A stretch of DNA of 64,000 nucleotides, taken from assembly GCA_013115135.1 (NCBI GenBank), contig JABANP010000094.1, positions 1 to 64,000 on the forward strand, given 5' to 3'. The stretch's first letter is position 1; every line of letters starts with the position of its first letter. Both the position numbers and the translations under genes were made by a program. The stretch comes from Perkinsus olseni (taxonomy: Eukaryota > Perkinsozoa > Perkinsida > Perkinsidae). Below the pieces are notes generated by a model, which was not told the origin of the DNA, searched no databases, and saw only the letters and a program-made list of their open reading frames with translations. Shown in pieces: positions 44,595 to 55,684 of this stretch.

Positions 44595-45068
44595 TGCACC
44601 CGTGTTGTGTAAAACGCGGGTGTTTCACGCGTTACGAAAAACACAACGCGTTATGAGCATGAATTTAGAGTATAACGCGTAAAACGCGTAATGGGCTCAA
44701 AACGCGATATGTATAAGGCGTGATGATAACGCCAAGAGTAATGTTGAGCGCTGAACATGAAACACAACCGGAAGGTTTCTACGCAAGAGAAACTATCAAG
44801 TCACGCGAGTGCGCTGAGCTGTGTTTAAGTTAGTGACGGATTCGGCAGTGGAAGAATAAATGCGAACCGCGGCAACGCGTTGTGTTATACGCGTTTTTCT
44901 ACCGCGGTAACGCGTAGTACGCGTTATAACGCGTTATGGCGTTGCCGTTTTACGCGTTATGGCGTTAAACGCGCGCGTTATACCGCGAAGTGGTATCACT
45001 ACACAACACATCGCGTTTTACGCGTGAAACACTTCGCGTAAAACAGTTTCACGCGTTTTACGGGTGCA
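44595..45068. mobile_element. ACGCGT-studded inverted-repeat element (474 bp)
   Basis: Begins TGCACCCGT and ends ACGGGTGCA, a perfect 9-bp terminal inverted repeat. Inside are twelve ACGCGT words, mostly in the context TAACGCGTTA or its variants, plus extra CGCGTTTTACGCG-like strings in both orientations. It is otherwise AT-leaning with no ORF. The layout (TIR plus many subterminal motif copies) fits a MITE with transposase-binding repeats. ACGCGT is also the MCB cell-cycle box in yeasts, so a regulatory role is possible. No target duplication is obvious. Confidence 0.75.
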
Positions 45069-46746
45069 TCTCCATTGATGTATATGGATATATGTATCAT
45101 ATCCATCTATTCCTCTACGTCATTGGAAATCTCCTAGCTTCGTAAGTATGCGTGTTTGTCTGACGAGGTTCTGTCGACAGATCGCATAGCTTTGGTGACT
45201 GTGTTGCCTTGGATACTATCTATACTTTTCCTCGCCTCTTAGTTGTAGTACATCTTTGAGTCGGGCTCGTTGTGTAAGAACTCCTAAAAACAGTGGTCCA
45301 GCAGTTTATCTTGACTCTAGATTCCTGATTTGGTCATGGGTCCCATGGCCAACTCAGGAATCTAGACATGACCTGGGGTCCATGACCCGGACTCGACATG
45401 AAAACGATGGGGAACTCCAGTAGTTCGCGGTAGTTCAGTGGCTGATCTCAATCAGTCAACGCGCGCGGTCTCTCTGTGCGAGATACACCCGTTTTAGATT
45501 TGTACATCCAACAGCGGCAGCGAATTAATTCAGTTCAGATGTTCTCAGGCGGAGAACCGACAGCTTTGGACTGAGTTATGCCGTGCATACTGGATGCGAT
45601 GTTCTCCTGATCCGAAGCTGAACAGTGACACCACGCCGCAGCCAACGGGCTCGGGGACAACTGAATGCGTGAAGTTTCCGAAGGAACGACCCGCTGAGTG
45701 AGATTTGATGGTTCGTAAACCTCACCCACCTCAGATTTCCTAAATTCATAGGCAGGGCCTGACTGAAGCCCCCCCCCCTCGCCTCTCGGCCGACACTACA
45801 CCATCAATGAGGCTTTCGGGTAGAGGGATAAGGCTAACTCACGAACCTCGGAGACGAGCTTCCGAGTGAATATCATCCCAACGTTCTCTCGAAGAAGCGA
45901 TGAGGGTTTCATGATTCGACCATTCCCGACCTAGAGGTGTAATGACAATTTCCCGCGCATGCAGCCTACTAACGATTCTACGTCGAATGAGCTGGTAGCT
46001 CTCATTATCAGAGTGGCGACCTGGATTTAGCTTTATGATATGCGTAACGGGCAGCCTGCAACAGTCAGACACCAAAATCCGTTACTGAGTTCGAGAACTG
46101 AACCCACCACCATCGGAATCTATTTCCCGGAAATCATTCCCGCATTTCGCCGAAATGAGGCTTGCTTCGGGCGTGCTGGCGAAATTGATTGTCCTACTGA
46201 CTCGTCTCGTCGGAACTGGTTTCACTGGCGAAACTGATTTTATGTCCAGTTTAGACATGAAAGGCTGTCTGAGACAGCCAGCCCCCTCCGCCGACAAGTT
46301 GAGGGCCTCGAAGATGGCCTTCAGATTCCCGTACGGCAACTTAAAAACCTTGTAATTCCCGCACCAACGACGATTACCTCGGACCTGAGACACCATTAGT
46401 AACCGCTAATAAGGGTGGTCCGGGACGTCTCTCGATAGCATCGCACGATCGGCCAGGCTCAGTCGGCCGCCCTTGGAAACTCATGTCGACTGCCACTGGT
46501 AACAGCTGGAGAAAACAGTCGTTTCCAGTGGTGGGAGCGAGCCAAGTCGCTCATAACGAATGCGCTGAACAGCGTCGTCAGAACGGACTAAATATTAATT
46601 CGGCCACAGAAGAGGTCCCTCATGGCAATGGAACGTTATGGCCGTGAAACTTTGACTAGAAGGGATGGACGAGGAAAAGAGAATACTGGAAATATGACGG
46701 GAGCTAGCCAGACAGGCCCTATGCCCCATGGGGTATGACGCGGTAT

Positions 46747-46768
46747 ACCTCAGACTGAGGTCCTCAGT
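46747..46768. repeat. Inverted-octamer insertion, S=ACCTCAGT
   Basis: Perfect structure with T=CCTCAG. Confidence 0.92.
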
Positions 46769-46910
46769 ATGCAGCCATCGCGGTGGTCGCAGTCACAGAG
46801 ACAGGCAAGTAATTGGCCCCAGCGACGATACCGATTCTGGCCCGACCTAGAGTGGCTGAACTGCAATAACGAACGCAGTATTCCGGAGGAGAACAGCGTA
46901 ACACCAATGA

Positions 46911-48677
46911 TCATGGTACAAAAGAGCGGGGATGCATTCCCGAGGGGAGCAGAGCGTGCAACGCGTCTCTCTGCTGCGAGGCTGCCGACCGAAGGAGAGA
47001 TAGTTGCTCCTTGAAGGCCTCGTCAAGGAGCTCATTCACCTGGCATGCCACTGCGGCAGCCGATACAAACCCGCTCCTACCATCTCTAAGGAAGCCGCTA
47101 CGCTCTGGGGAGGCGCGGGCGGTTGCAGCGGAGGGACTCCGCAGGGTTCGCGCGATCGCCACCCTACTAGTTGGCAGTAGTGTAAGCAACCGTCGGCGGC
47201 TGCGGCGGCGCAGGGATGGTGGCACCGTCCAGAACAATGTGAAAAGTGGTTGCCATCATCGCACACTGCCGGGGGTTCGTACTGGATTCCGACGCTCTGG
47301 GGGAGGCCATCGACCTGTAAGGGGGGCCTGTTGCTCGGCTCGAGGGAGGTCACCAACCTGGACCCCTCGTTCCATGCGGGTTCGAACCCGAGGGGAGCGG
47401 CCGGAGTCGTTGAAGGGGCGCCTTGCTGACCTCGGAGAGGATCTTGGAGTTTGGCGTTTTGTGACCGAGCGTGGAGTAGGAACTGAGAGAAACGCGGATA
47501 GCAGAGCGCCATACGGTCCATCACACCCTCGAGCTGCGACTTCGCCGTCGCGACGGCAGCATCGTCAGTGCTGGCAAAAGTGTCATCATGGACGAACACA
47601 GAAGACTCCTCCTCGAAGGCCTCGTCAGCGTAGCTGATCTCAACGCTTCGAGTCCTGAAAGGTATGACTGTCGAGCGAACACAGCTGGAGTTCTCACTCA
47701 GTCGTCGGGGACGGGAGCCCCCTTTGCTCCGCTGGGTCGATCGTGTCATCGGCCGCCCAAGACTCGCGCTCGAGCTCCTGGGACTCTTGAACAACGCTGT
47801 TGTTCGGGTCATCCGTAGCTGGCCGGGGGAGCTGCTCGGGTGTGCGAGGCCTTTCAAGGCTCCTCCCTCTGCCGCCAACGGCTGCCGCTACAGATGGTTT
47901 CTCATCGGCTGGTGGCCGGGGTGGTGAACCTCCGTCCGTCACTTCTTTTACGTCTACGTGGACGCTGGCGGTTTGCTCTTCAACTTCGCTAGCGGCTTCC
48001 GATGAGGAAAGGTCAGAGGGAAGCTCTAGTTGGTCGAACGTCATCACCCTAGCGCCTCCAACAGGGGAACTGCTGGCTTCTGGCGACCTAAGAGGACGCG
48101 GGTTCTAATCCCAGCAAGGGCATCAGCACAATACTCGGCTACTATCGACTGCATCTCGCGAGTGGAAGGCTCTTCTTTGGACGATCTGCCGAAGAGCGTC
48201 GAGGCGAAGTCCGAAAGCAGCGCCCGCTCACATCGATGGTGATGATAATGATGGCGACGAGTGCTCTCCTGACGAGTTGAGAAAATCAGACAAGGTCTCG
48301 CTGTGGGCGTCCTCCGAACGGCCGCGGCTGCACAAAGAAGGAACTCGAACGGTCCGAGCTAAGATGGCAGTTTACATGTGTCCGTGTTCTCTAGTCTCGG
48401 TTGTCTGATCTTCCCTGGACGTGGACGGCGGAGCGAAGCTCCGTCTGAGGGAGCCCTCGTCTTTCCCAGCGTTCGTCGTCGGCTTCCCAACCGAGCGCGT
48501 GTCCAGCAAGGAGTCGCTCGACCCGCGATTGAGAGAGCGTGAGCTGCTGCTAGAGTGACGCGTCAGACGCCCGACTCTACTCTGCGGCGGCAGGGTGAGG
48601 TCAACAGCATACGGCCCTCCTGAGGGATTTTCCAAGTCAAGCCTGCTATCGATGACAGCCCTTGTCCCCACCTTCAC
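46911..48677 (-). CDS. Uncharacterised multi-exon protein
   Basis: Protein-like exons on minus. 48,372-48,677 starts MKVGTRAVIDSRLDLENPSG and is Ser/Arg-rich. About 48,100-48,300 reads DFASTLFGRSSKEEPSTREMQSIVAEYCADAL. 47,694-48,047 is acidic and Pro-rich (DQLELPSDLSSSE). A 46-nt intron leads to 47,430-47,650, with ISYADEAFEEESSVFVHDDTF and helical LEGVMDRMALCYPRF. The last exon is near 46,911-47,060 (VNELLDEAFKEQLSLLRSAASQQRD). No domain is recognised, and exact splice sites are uncertain. Two tRNA T-arm-like strings fall at likely introns (near 47,380 and 48,107). Confidence 0.5.
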
Positions 48678-48744
48678 TGTATGTGTTACCGAAAGGGTCG
48701 TTAACCTCGTGGTGGCCGAAAGAAGTTGAGAAAGAAAAGGATGC

Positions 48745-48830
48745 TGGTGGTATTGAACCCGAGTGCCCCATAGGGGAGGAGTAGCTCACTGTAGAGCGCC
48801 GTACGCCGGGTGGAGAGGCCATGAACGGTC
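48745..48830. other. Chimeric tRNA-like fragment
   Basis: An antisense T-arm-like string (GGTATTGAACCC) is directly followed by a short GCCCC/GGGG hairpin. A sense D-arm-like string (TAGCTCACTGTAGAGCGCC), close to the Pol III A-box, follows. The two tRNA parts are in opposite orientation, so this is not a functional tRNA. Confidence 0.6.
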
Positions 48831-48983
48831 AACTTGGCCGGAGTATGATTATCGCCGGATGTCTTCTTCAAGGGGGACAGATAGCAAAGACGGCCAGCGC
48901 GACATCTTGAGATCTTGCACTCTTGCATTTCCTCTATGACGACAAAAAGTTGGCGCTTGCGTGCTAATTCTGTGTTCTGACGT

Positions 48984-50377
48984 ATGCACATACGCATGTC
49001 CACGACCATCGACCCGAAACTTGACGTTAAATCTGGCAGTGGTGATGACGGTGGCGGCGCTGTTGAGGAGACCTTGGGCGCCTCTGGTTTCGAACCGCCG
49101 GCTATGTGTGAGGACGATGACGCCCGTGACTTCGCCTCGGGAGTGCCTGAGGCCATTTACCTGCCCGGCAGCAACTTGAACGGCTCTGATTTTTTTCCTA
49201 CTCTTGAAGGGCTTGACGATGAGGCCCCTTTTGAGAGGGCTAGTAAGAGGGCTAAACTCGACGGCTCAGGAGAGTTCCCGTGCTCCGCCCCTCTTGGTGA
49301 CCACCTCGGCCCGAGTGACGCCGTGCCCGAGACGTCCCTGACCGAACTCAATGACAACTCAGCTCTTCTCATGAAGTTGCTGTCCTCCACCGATGTTGAA
49401 GCGGATCTTGCGCCGGAAGGCCTAGGCTCCAGTCACGCCATCTACTCTGCTCTGGTGGGGCTGGCCGCCGCCAGTGACAGCTCTAAACCCACTCAAGGAT
49501 CGTCGAGCTCTTCAACAAGCCCTCCTGTGCCGTCCTCTTCTGCTGCTGGTCATAGTCCTCGCAAGCGCCCAGCTCCCACCCAGGCTGCTCATAGCGGCCC
49601 TGCCCTCATTCTCTGCCCTGAGCTCTTCTCTGCTGCTGCCCCGACGCCGTCGACTGCTCAGCCGTCCTTGACTACTGTTGCCGCTGTGACCACTCCTACA
49701 ATCGGTCGCTCTACTAGGAGTACTCAGGCCAGCACTGGCACGGGCAAGTTCGCTGGAGCTCATCACTTTCCTAACGACGACGCCAACGGTCCGGTTAGGG
49801 TTGTCCGCCGAGCTCACGGTTGGGTTACGATATTGAGGAATGGTGGTCGTCAGGCTACTGGACCGTATCGTGAGACTGTCCATCAGTGTGTTGAAGACCA
49901 GAAGAGGTTCATCGACTGCGTGTCGAAAGGGGTATGGCCAATTCTGAGGTGATGCAACTTCTCGAGCAAATGAAGCATGTCACCGATCGGCATCCTTCCA
50001 CGCTATTAATCAAAAAGCCGAAGAAGTTGGACTACGCGGCCCCTATTGGTGTCAGACGAATGCATAAGGGTTTCAGAGCAAGTGTTAGAGTAAGTGGTAG
50101 AGAGGTATATGGCCCACTCCGACAGGAGGTTGCTGATGCTACCTGTGATAGAGCTGAGATGATGAAGTATCGTCACGTAGTGGACGCTCCTGGCATGAGG
50201 GCTTTCGTTAAGACCCTTAGGGATCGTGTCTATCCCCACCATCAGGGTCCTCGTAGACAGGTCGCAGAAGCTCCATCAGCATTAAGTCAGATCCACAATG
50301 ATGGTGGTCTAATGCCTCCTCTTCCCACAGGGGGTGCTGATAACCAGGAAACTATTATGCCGATGATGCACAGCTGA
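48984..50377 (+). pseudogene. AP2/ERF-like protein, paralogue 2, chimeric and frameshifted
   Basis: ATG at 48,984 opens a 322-residue frame with a unique, acidic and Ser/Pro/Ala-rich N-terminal half. It is related to the other paralogues only in short motifs (DDDARDF, RASKRAKLD). From about 49,780 the sequence becomes nearly identical to paralogue 1. A single G missing near 49,905 (GAAGAGG against GAAGGAGG) shifts the frame at the end of the first AP2-like repeat. The rest (49,934-50,377) reads as the second repeat in another frame. It is a pseudogene unless the missing base is a sequencing error. Confidence 0.7.
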
Positions 50378-50690
50378 TTGGCCGCATTGATCGAACTATA
50401 ATATAAATGTCGTCGCCTCGTCGAACTGGTGGTGGTGTAAATCCACAATTCTCTCTGATTGCCGGTGCCTCGCATGACCACTTGGTGCCTTCGCTTCAAT
50501 TATGTATTATTTATTACTCAGAAGGGCTTTGCACCCTACGGGAAGGTCAAGGGTGTGTATCATGAAGATGAACTAGTCTTATCTTTTCACTACGGATGTA
50601 GTGGTATAATTTCATTTGCCATGAAGATCTCAGTAATAGCAGTACCAGCAGCACTACTAGGTTTTGCGGAAGGAAAGCCTTTTCGTCAAC
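49780..50690. repeat. Inverted duplicate of 42,447-43,340
   Basis: About 0.9 kb covering the AP2-like repeats and roughly 300 bp of 3' flank, almost identical to the reverse complement of 42,447-43,340. Identity ends inside the genes on one side and in noncoding DNA on the other. Confidence 0.88.
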
Positions 50691-51846
50691 AAAGCTGTCT
50701 TTTGTTATTCCCAGTGGAACGAACCGGCGACATACGGGCTAGCTCATTAGTGGTTGATAATGTCAGTCCAGCAGGAAGTAGAAAGAAGGGCCAGAGAACA
50801 CTTCACGAGTGCTACGGCCATCGATGTTGTCGATATGGGTTCGGAGTGCTCCGGGGCGAAGGTGAGTTGAACGATCCGAACTCGACATTCGAGTATTGGT
50901 GGCGATCCGCTCTCACGCGCTGCCATCTTTATTGACTCTAGATTGGTCGTCATTGCAGTAACGTAGGCCTTTGAATGCAGTATTACCGTTTAACGAAGCT
51001 TGTGCAAGGCTTGCCGATCCCGGGTCTCCGACAAAATGTTACGAGTGACGTAGGGAGGGGGTGATTAGCGCCCAGCCAGACTGCTGTCTGGATTCCCGAA
51101 GGCTCCCAATGTCTTCGTTTGTCTGTTTTCCGGCGATATCGAATGACCATCCGCGTGCCTTGGTGGTGCGGCGACAGTCTCTCGCGTAAATTTGTCGGAG
51201 CGCTGATAGAACCTAGATTTCGCGTTGTGCAGTCGTCTGTGATGCATCGTCTTTTCAGTTGGCACTATTAGTGGTTGACCCGAGTTTTGAGGGGATGCCG
51301 ACCATCAAGCGTCATCGTGAGGTGGGGCCAAGCCTGTCCTCCTTCTCGATCAGTCGTCACTGATCTCAGGTCCAAGGGCTGATGAAGGATCTTTTGGACT
51401 CCGGCGAGCTGCACGCTCTTAGTCTCCAGGTGAGGATGGGTGTGGGTGGACAAGGTCGGCTGTCGTCCTTCTGCTTCTGGCCACGTTAGACTCTGAAATT
51501 GTCGCGCTGGTAAGAGACTGGCTGATTCGAGAACACAACACCCGAGCTTTGCCGTCTGGAATCCGATTTTTTATCTGCTGTCTTTTTGTCATCCGCCACT
51601 TGGCTTACCTTCCTATCGGACCAAAATAGGATCAGCGGGAAATACTTGACAGCTCGGCTGTGACTGGGGACTGACGTCCTGTGGTGGCCGAATCGTAGCG
51701 GTTTTTATGTATGAGTTCCCTCAGACCCTCGCACCCGCGCAGTGGGAGAAGAAGCAAGCCCAGTAAACGATAGGCGTTGGTTTCCGTGAGCTCGCGTTCG
51801 GAGTTGAGTGGGGCCCCTTCAAAAGTCTCACAGTTTTTTTCGATTA
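50378..51846. other. Intergenic region
   Basis: The first 300 bp is the duplicated AP2 3' flank. The ORF at 50,459 has an inverted twin at 42,408, but both lie wholly in the copied noncoding flank. No other gene supported. Confidence 0.5.
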
Positions 51847-54800
51847 ATGTCATCGACAAGTAAACCCAAGGAAACCGCCACTGTGGACTTCCCTCATCTG
51901 GTCTCGGTCTGCGTAACTGCCGCTCAGGGTGCTGCGGGAATCATACAGGACGTCTACGACAAAGGGTCGTTGGGATTGGTTGAGAAAGGTAATTACGGGT
52001 CTGTGGGAGCTCTTGCCATTCCGTTCTTCTTCGCGCCCATGCTGTTCACCAAACGATGAGATCCTGTCATGAGCAGCAACAATGGAATTGGTAGCGTGGG
52101 TAGATTAGAGAGGTTATCGTACACTGCTAAGCTTTGAGAGGTGCATCACAACCCATCCGAGGCGGATGGAGGAGTGGAACTATCGTATCATCGGGCGGAG
52201 TAGGGTAGCTTTGAGACCGTTTTCGCTGGAGAAGCGAGAACCTGCGCGGTGATTTTTCAATTTTGTAATGCCAACTTGAGATCATCTTGGGTATCGGGTG
52301 AAGATTGGATCCAACCTTGCCGGGCGTCGAGGTCAATCTTGCATAAGAATTTGCCTTCGAGAAACCGGCACTTGAATGGATAGTCATCGGTGACGCTTAG
52401 CTCCGTCTCACATCGTTTCTAGGGTGTACGAAAGGAAAACGTATGACGGGATACGCCTTAGTAGGGCGATGCCCCTTCCTTGGGAAGGGGCCTACTTCAA
52501 GTGGCGGAGTGTTTCGTCGTTGAGTTGTTGTGTACTCAGGTAATGGTGTTGATGCCTTCACCGGGAGGCCGATGGATGATCCGCAAACCGAGGCTGACAG
52601 AAGGGCTGAGGCCTTCATCATGTCCATCCTCAAATCGCAGGTTGCCTCTGTGCGCCGATGGAACTGCCGTTCAGGTGTCTCGCTAGGTGCCCAATCTCGA
52701 TCCGACGACTATAATTGGCGAGGAGAGCGAGGAAGGGGAGACTGAGGCGAGCCAATCGGAGGCTGTGGGGGCTGTCCGAGACTGTCGAGCTTCGCGAGGG
52801 AGTCCTGTGTTTTCGGAATCAGTGCTGAGTGCGTGGCCGGATGAGCTAAGTAGGAGTGGGGATGGTCTTTCATAGGAGGGGCGAAGGTTGAAAAATTCTG
52901 GCCGAACGGGCGTGAAGAGCAACTATTTGCGATCAATTTTTGGAGATTTGTCCGCCGTTCCTCATCTGCGTATCTTTCATGAGGTCGTCCTTAGGATGGC
53001 TCGGGAGAAAAGATACAATTCCCTCCCAGGGTTCGTAGTTCACTTTCGGGACTTGAGAAAATGGCGACTTCCTGAGCGTTGAGGTTCGGTGAGGGAGTCA
53101 CTTCTTTCAGAGTCCGTGGCGACCTCGTCGTTGGCACTGTGGGTTGACCCCTTGGACGGCACCTCTGAATTCACCAGAGGCAACCTAGGCAGCGTCACAA
53201 CACTCATAGGTAATGAGCTCGCACTCCACTGGTCTTAACAACGTCGGTCTGTCAGGAATCAGCGTTAATGGCAGAGCCACAGCTGGTGTAATTGTCCGAC
53301 TGGTCGATCGAGAGACTTTCGTCGGCGTTGTTGGTGTTGGTGTCTTCCGAACGTGTCCAGGGGGAGCCGTGGAAGCTCTGAGCAGGCCTGATCGTGTCAA
53401 GTCTAACATAGAGGATGGTCTTGATATATGCACCACCAGGTGACGTGTACGAGGCGTATCTTAGGTTGATGGTGGTGTTTCTCAGAACAAAATCAGCTCC
53501 TGTTGTTGTGGCAGCTTTCGAGAATCTCGGACCGAAGACCCGTACACTCAAACACGGAGGGGCCGGCAGGAAGTTCCTTGACGTCCTCACAGGCGTGGCT
53601 GATGCGTAAGTTCGATTTCGACGCTGAACGAGTGCTGGCCTGTCGGAACCGTTTTGTGAATATTTGCGGACCTAAGTGGGTCGACAGAGAGTTTGCACTT
53701 TCCGCGAAGAAGCCGATCGGAGTCGGGGATGAGCTGAGCTACTCGAATTGAATTCTGGGAGTGCCCCTAAGATTCAGTTGTTCGGCCATCGCCTTTCACT
53801 CTCGTACGCGGGCGAACGGTCTAATCGCAACACCCGGTAGAGTGATACTAAGATGACTCCCTGCCCCAAGCTCGGCCCCGCAACGCACCCAGGAATCCAC
53901 AGTGAGCTGCCCTAGAAAGATGAGAAAGCTCCACGAAGCAGTTGTTCTGACTGTAAAGTGTGTAACGGAAGAATCCACCACGCGAGAATGAGGCCACCGC
54001 GCCACATGCGAAAATGAGGTCATCGTACCACGCGGCGGCAACAAAGATTTGAGGCAGCACTCGGTACTTCGCCCATCGCTTTGTCGATTGCTCGACCGCT
54101 GTTATCACCCCGCTTGGCATAGTGGCCTCATTTTCTCATGTTGTGTTGTTCCGCCACAGACTGTGTTTAATATCCCACTCCTAGTCGCTGGTTTTGCTGG
54201 GACTTCCTCAGCTTCGTTCTGAAGCTGGAGTTATCCTTGGATTTTAGTTGGCGTACTCTTGTGACTGTCTCCCTGCGTACTTGTTTATTAAGTTGGGATT
54301 ACGCCCATATTAATCGATATTGCTAAGCTTGGATTACAAGGACTTTCGGGTCTCGTGCTTCCTCTGCTGAGTTACTCTGTGGGTTAATTCCCTCGGGACT
54401 TGACGGCTGCAACCTCCCACTCCATCTTGTTTCCTCGGGCACGAGAACTCCCATCACCGAGTGATCACCACTCCCGTTTTAGTTGATGAGGTGTATTGCG
54501 GAGGACAACCCAGGGTTACCCCGGAGGCTTGTCACAGTAGGAATCAGCTCAACCTGAATTCGAGCTGACCTACGACCGTCGCTGACTTGGGTTCTCAAGT
54601 GACTCGGGAAGTATTCACGCGAAGACTCCCACAACCTAGTCGGAACTCGCTCGCCCTACAGTTTCATCTCTCCACTAGGGAGTATTAGCAATTATCCGTG
54701 TCAGTCTTTAACCTAGGCTTACAATTGTAGCTTAAAATCAGGTACCTTTATCCGAGGCCTGGTACTAAAAGATGGGATAGCTGTGCAGGTTGGTCGCCAT

Positions 54801-55159
54801 TTTACCCAATGCGTTCTCTCAAGCTATTACTTCGCTAGGCGAGGCTCTCCTGGCGACTCTTGGCGGTAACGTCACTGATGCAATTGGCGACCCGATAGAG
54901 TACAACATCTACCGCAAGTCAACCGATAGACTAACCAATGGTGCAGACCCTGAACACCCGTATTTGAACGGTTACGGTCTGGTGGCGAGCATAAGGGGGT
55001 GAGTTTACTGCGTGCCCTTCGCGTGGTTCTCAGTTGAGTCATTCCCTCAGGCCCCATTTCCACTATAAGGTTTTGCTTCCTGCCGTTTACAAAGCGGTGG
55101 CCGAACATGCACCCCAATTCCCGTTGTCGGATGATCGAAGACCCAATGCTGCTTCCTAA
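51847..55159 (+). CDS. 3'(2'),5'-bisphosphate nucleotidase-like protein (IMPase superfamily)
   Basis: ATG at 51,847. Exon 1 (to 51,988) ends LGLVEKG. Exon 2 (52,540-52,640) reads DDPQTEADRRAEAFIMSILK. Exon 3 from 52,687 has PNLDPTTIIGEES (metal-binding Glu pair). Later exons give WVDPLDGTSEFTRGN (DPxDGT metal motif), ISVNGRATAGVIV, LKHGGAGRKFLDVLTGVADA, YLYPRPGTKRWDSCAG (WDxC metal site), GEALLATLGGNVTDAIGD, and a C-terminus ending at 55,159. The order matches BPNT1, which converts 3'-phosphoadenosine 5'-phosphate to AMP in sulfate metabolism and is lithium-sensitive. All metal ligands are present. Introns are about 42-50 nt, except 551 nt after exon 1 and 1,133 nt (53,609-54,741) inside the ADA|YLY junction. 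The exon near 52,920-53,080 is uncertain. Confidence 0.85.
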
Positions 55160-55684
55160 GTGTTTAGACCCGTACATAGTCTATTTTCTGTTGTGCTCGG
55201 CTCGCGTTACTTATACAGTGTGACAGTAGGGGTTGGAGCGTCGGAGAGAATGAAGACTTGAAGCTCACGAGTGTGAGTTTATCGAATCATCGTCGTCATT
55301 TCCTAATGTAGGGCTGTGATTCTCCAACGGATACTGAGTTGTCACTGGGAAGGCCCGTCTTTGAGCTCTAAGACTCTACATCCTGAAGTTACGCGGATCT
55401 ACAAGTAGCACCCTGGAACGTCGTCTTTAAATGACTAACAGAGCTACTCTTCTGAAGAGGCGCTTAGCAGTGCTGAGTTAGCACTCACAGCCTGCACATC
55501 ATGCATAACAAGCCTGCATAGCGTTTGGATGTTAGGGAGACCCTTCTTGCAGACATGCCGGCCTTGGCCCGTGCAGGACCGCTCCGCGGCGGTGGGGCAT
55601 CTTGAAATCTTGCGGTCTTGGATTTACTATGTTGATGGACGTGGACGCGTGTGCGCCGGTTCCACGTTCATACGTGTGCGCAGC
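55160..55684. other. Intergenic region upstream of AP2-like paralogue 3
   Basis: No gene. Around 55,590-55,620 is a string (ATCTTG..ATCTTGCGGTCTTG) resembling those just 5' of the other two AP2-like genes, a possible shared promoter element. Confidence 0.5.

Larger units (their letters stand above)
44043..46910. other. Intergenic region with an inverted-repeat element
   Basis: No supported gene. Contents: the ACGCGT-rich element (44,595-45,068); a 13-bp inverted repeat around 45,319-45,366 enclosing a second hairpin; a C9 run near 45,771; an octamer insertion at 46,747. Confidence 0.55.

Noticed and set aside
50459..50935. 158-codon ORF downstream of AP2-like paralogue 2, with an inverted twin at 42,408-42,662
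   Set aside because: Both copies lie entirely in recently duplicated 3' flank, so conservation is explained by the copying. No family is recognisable.
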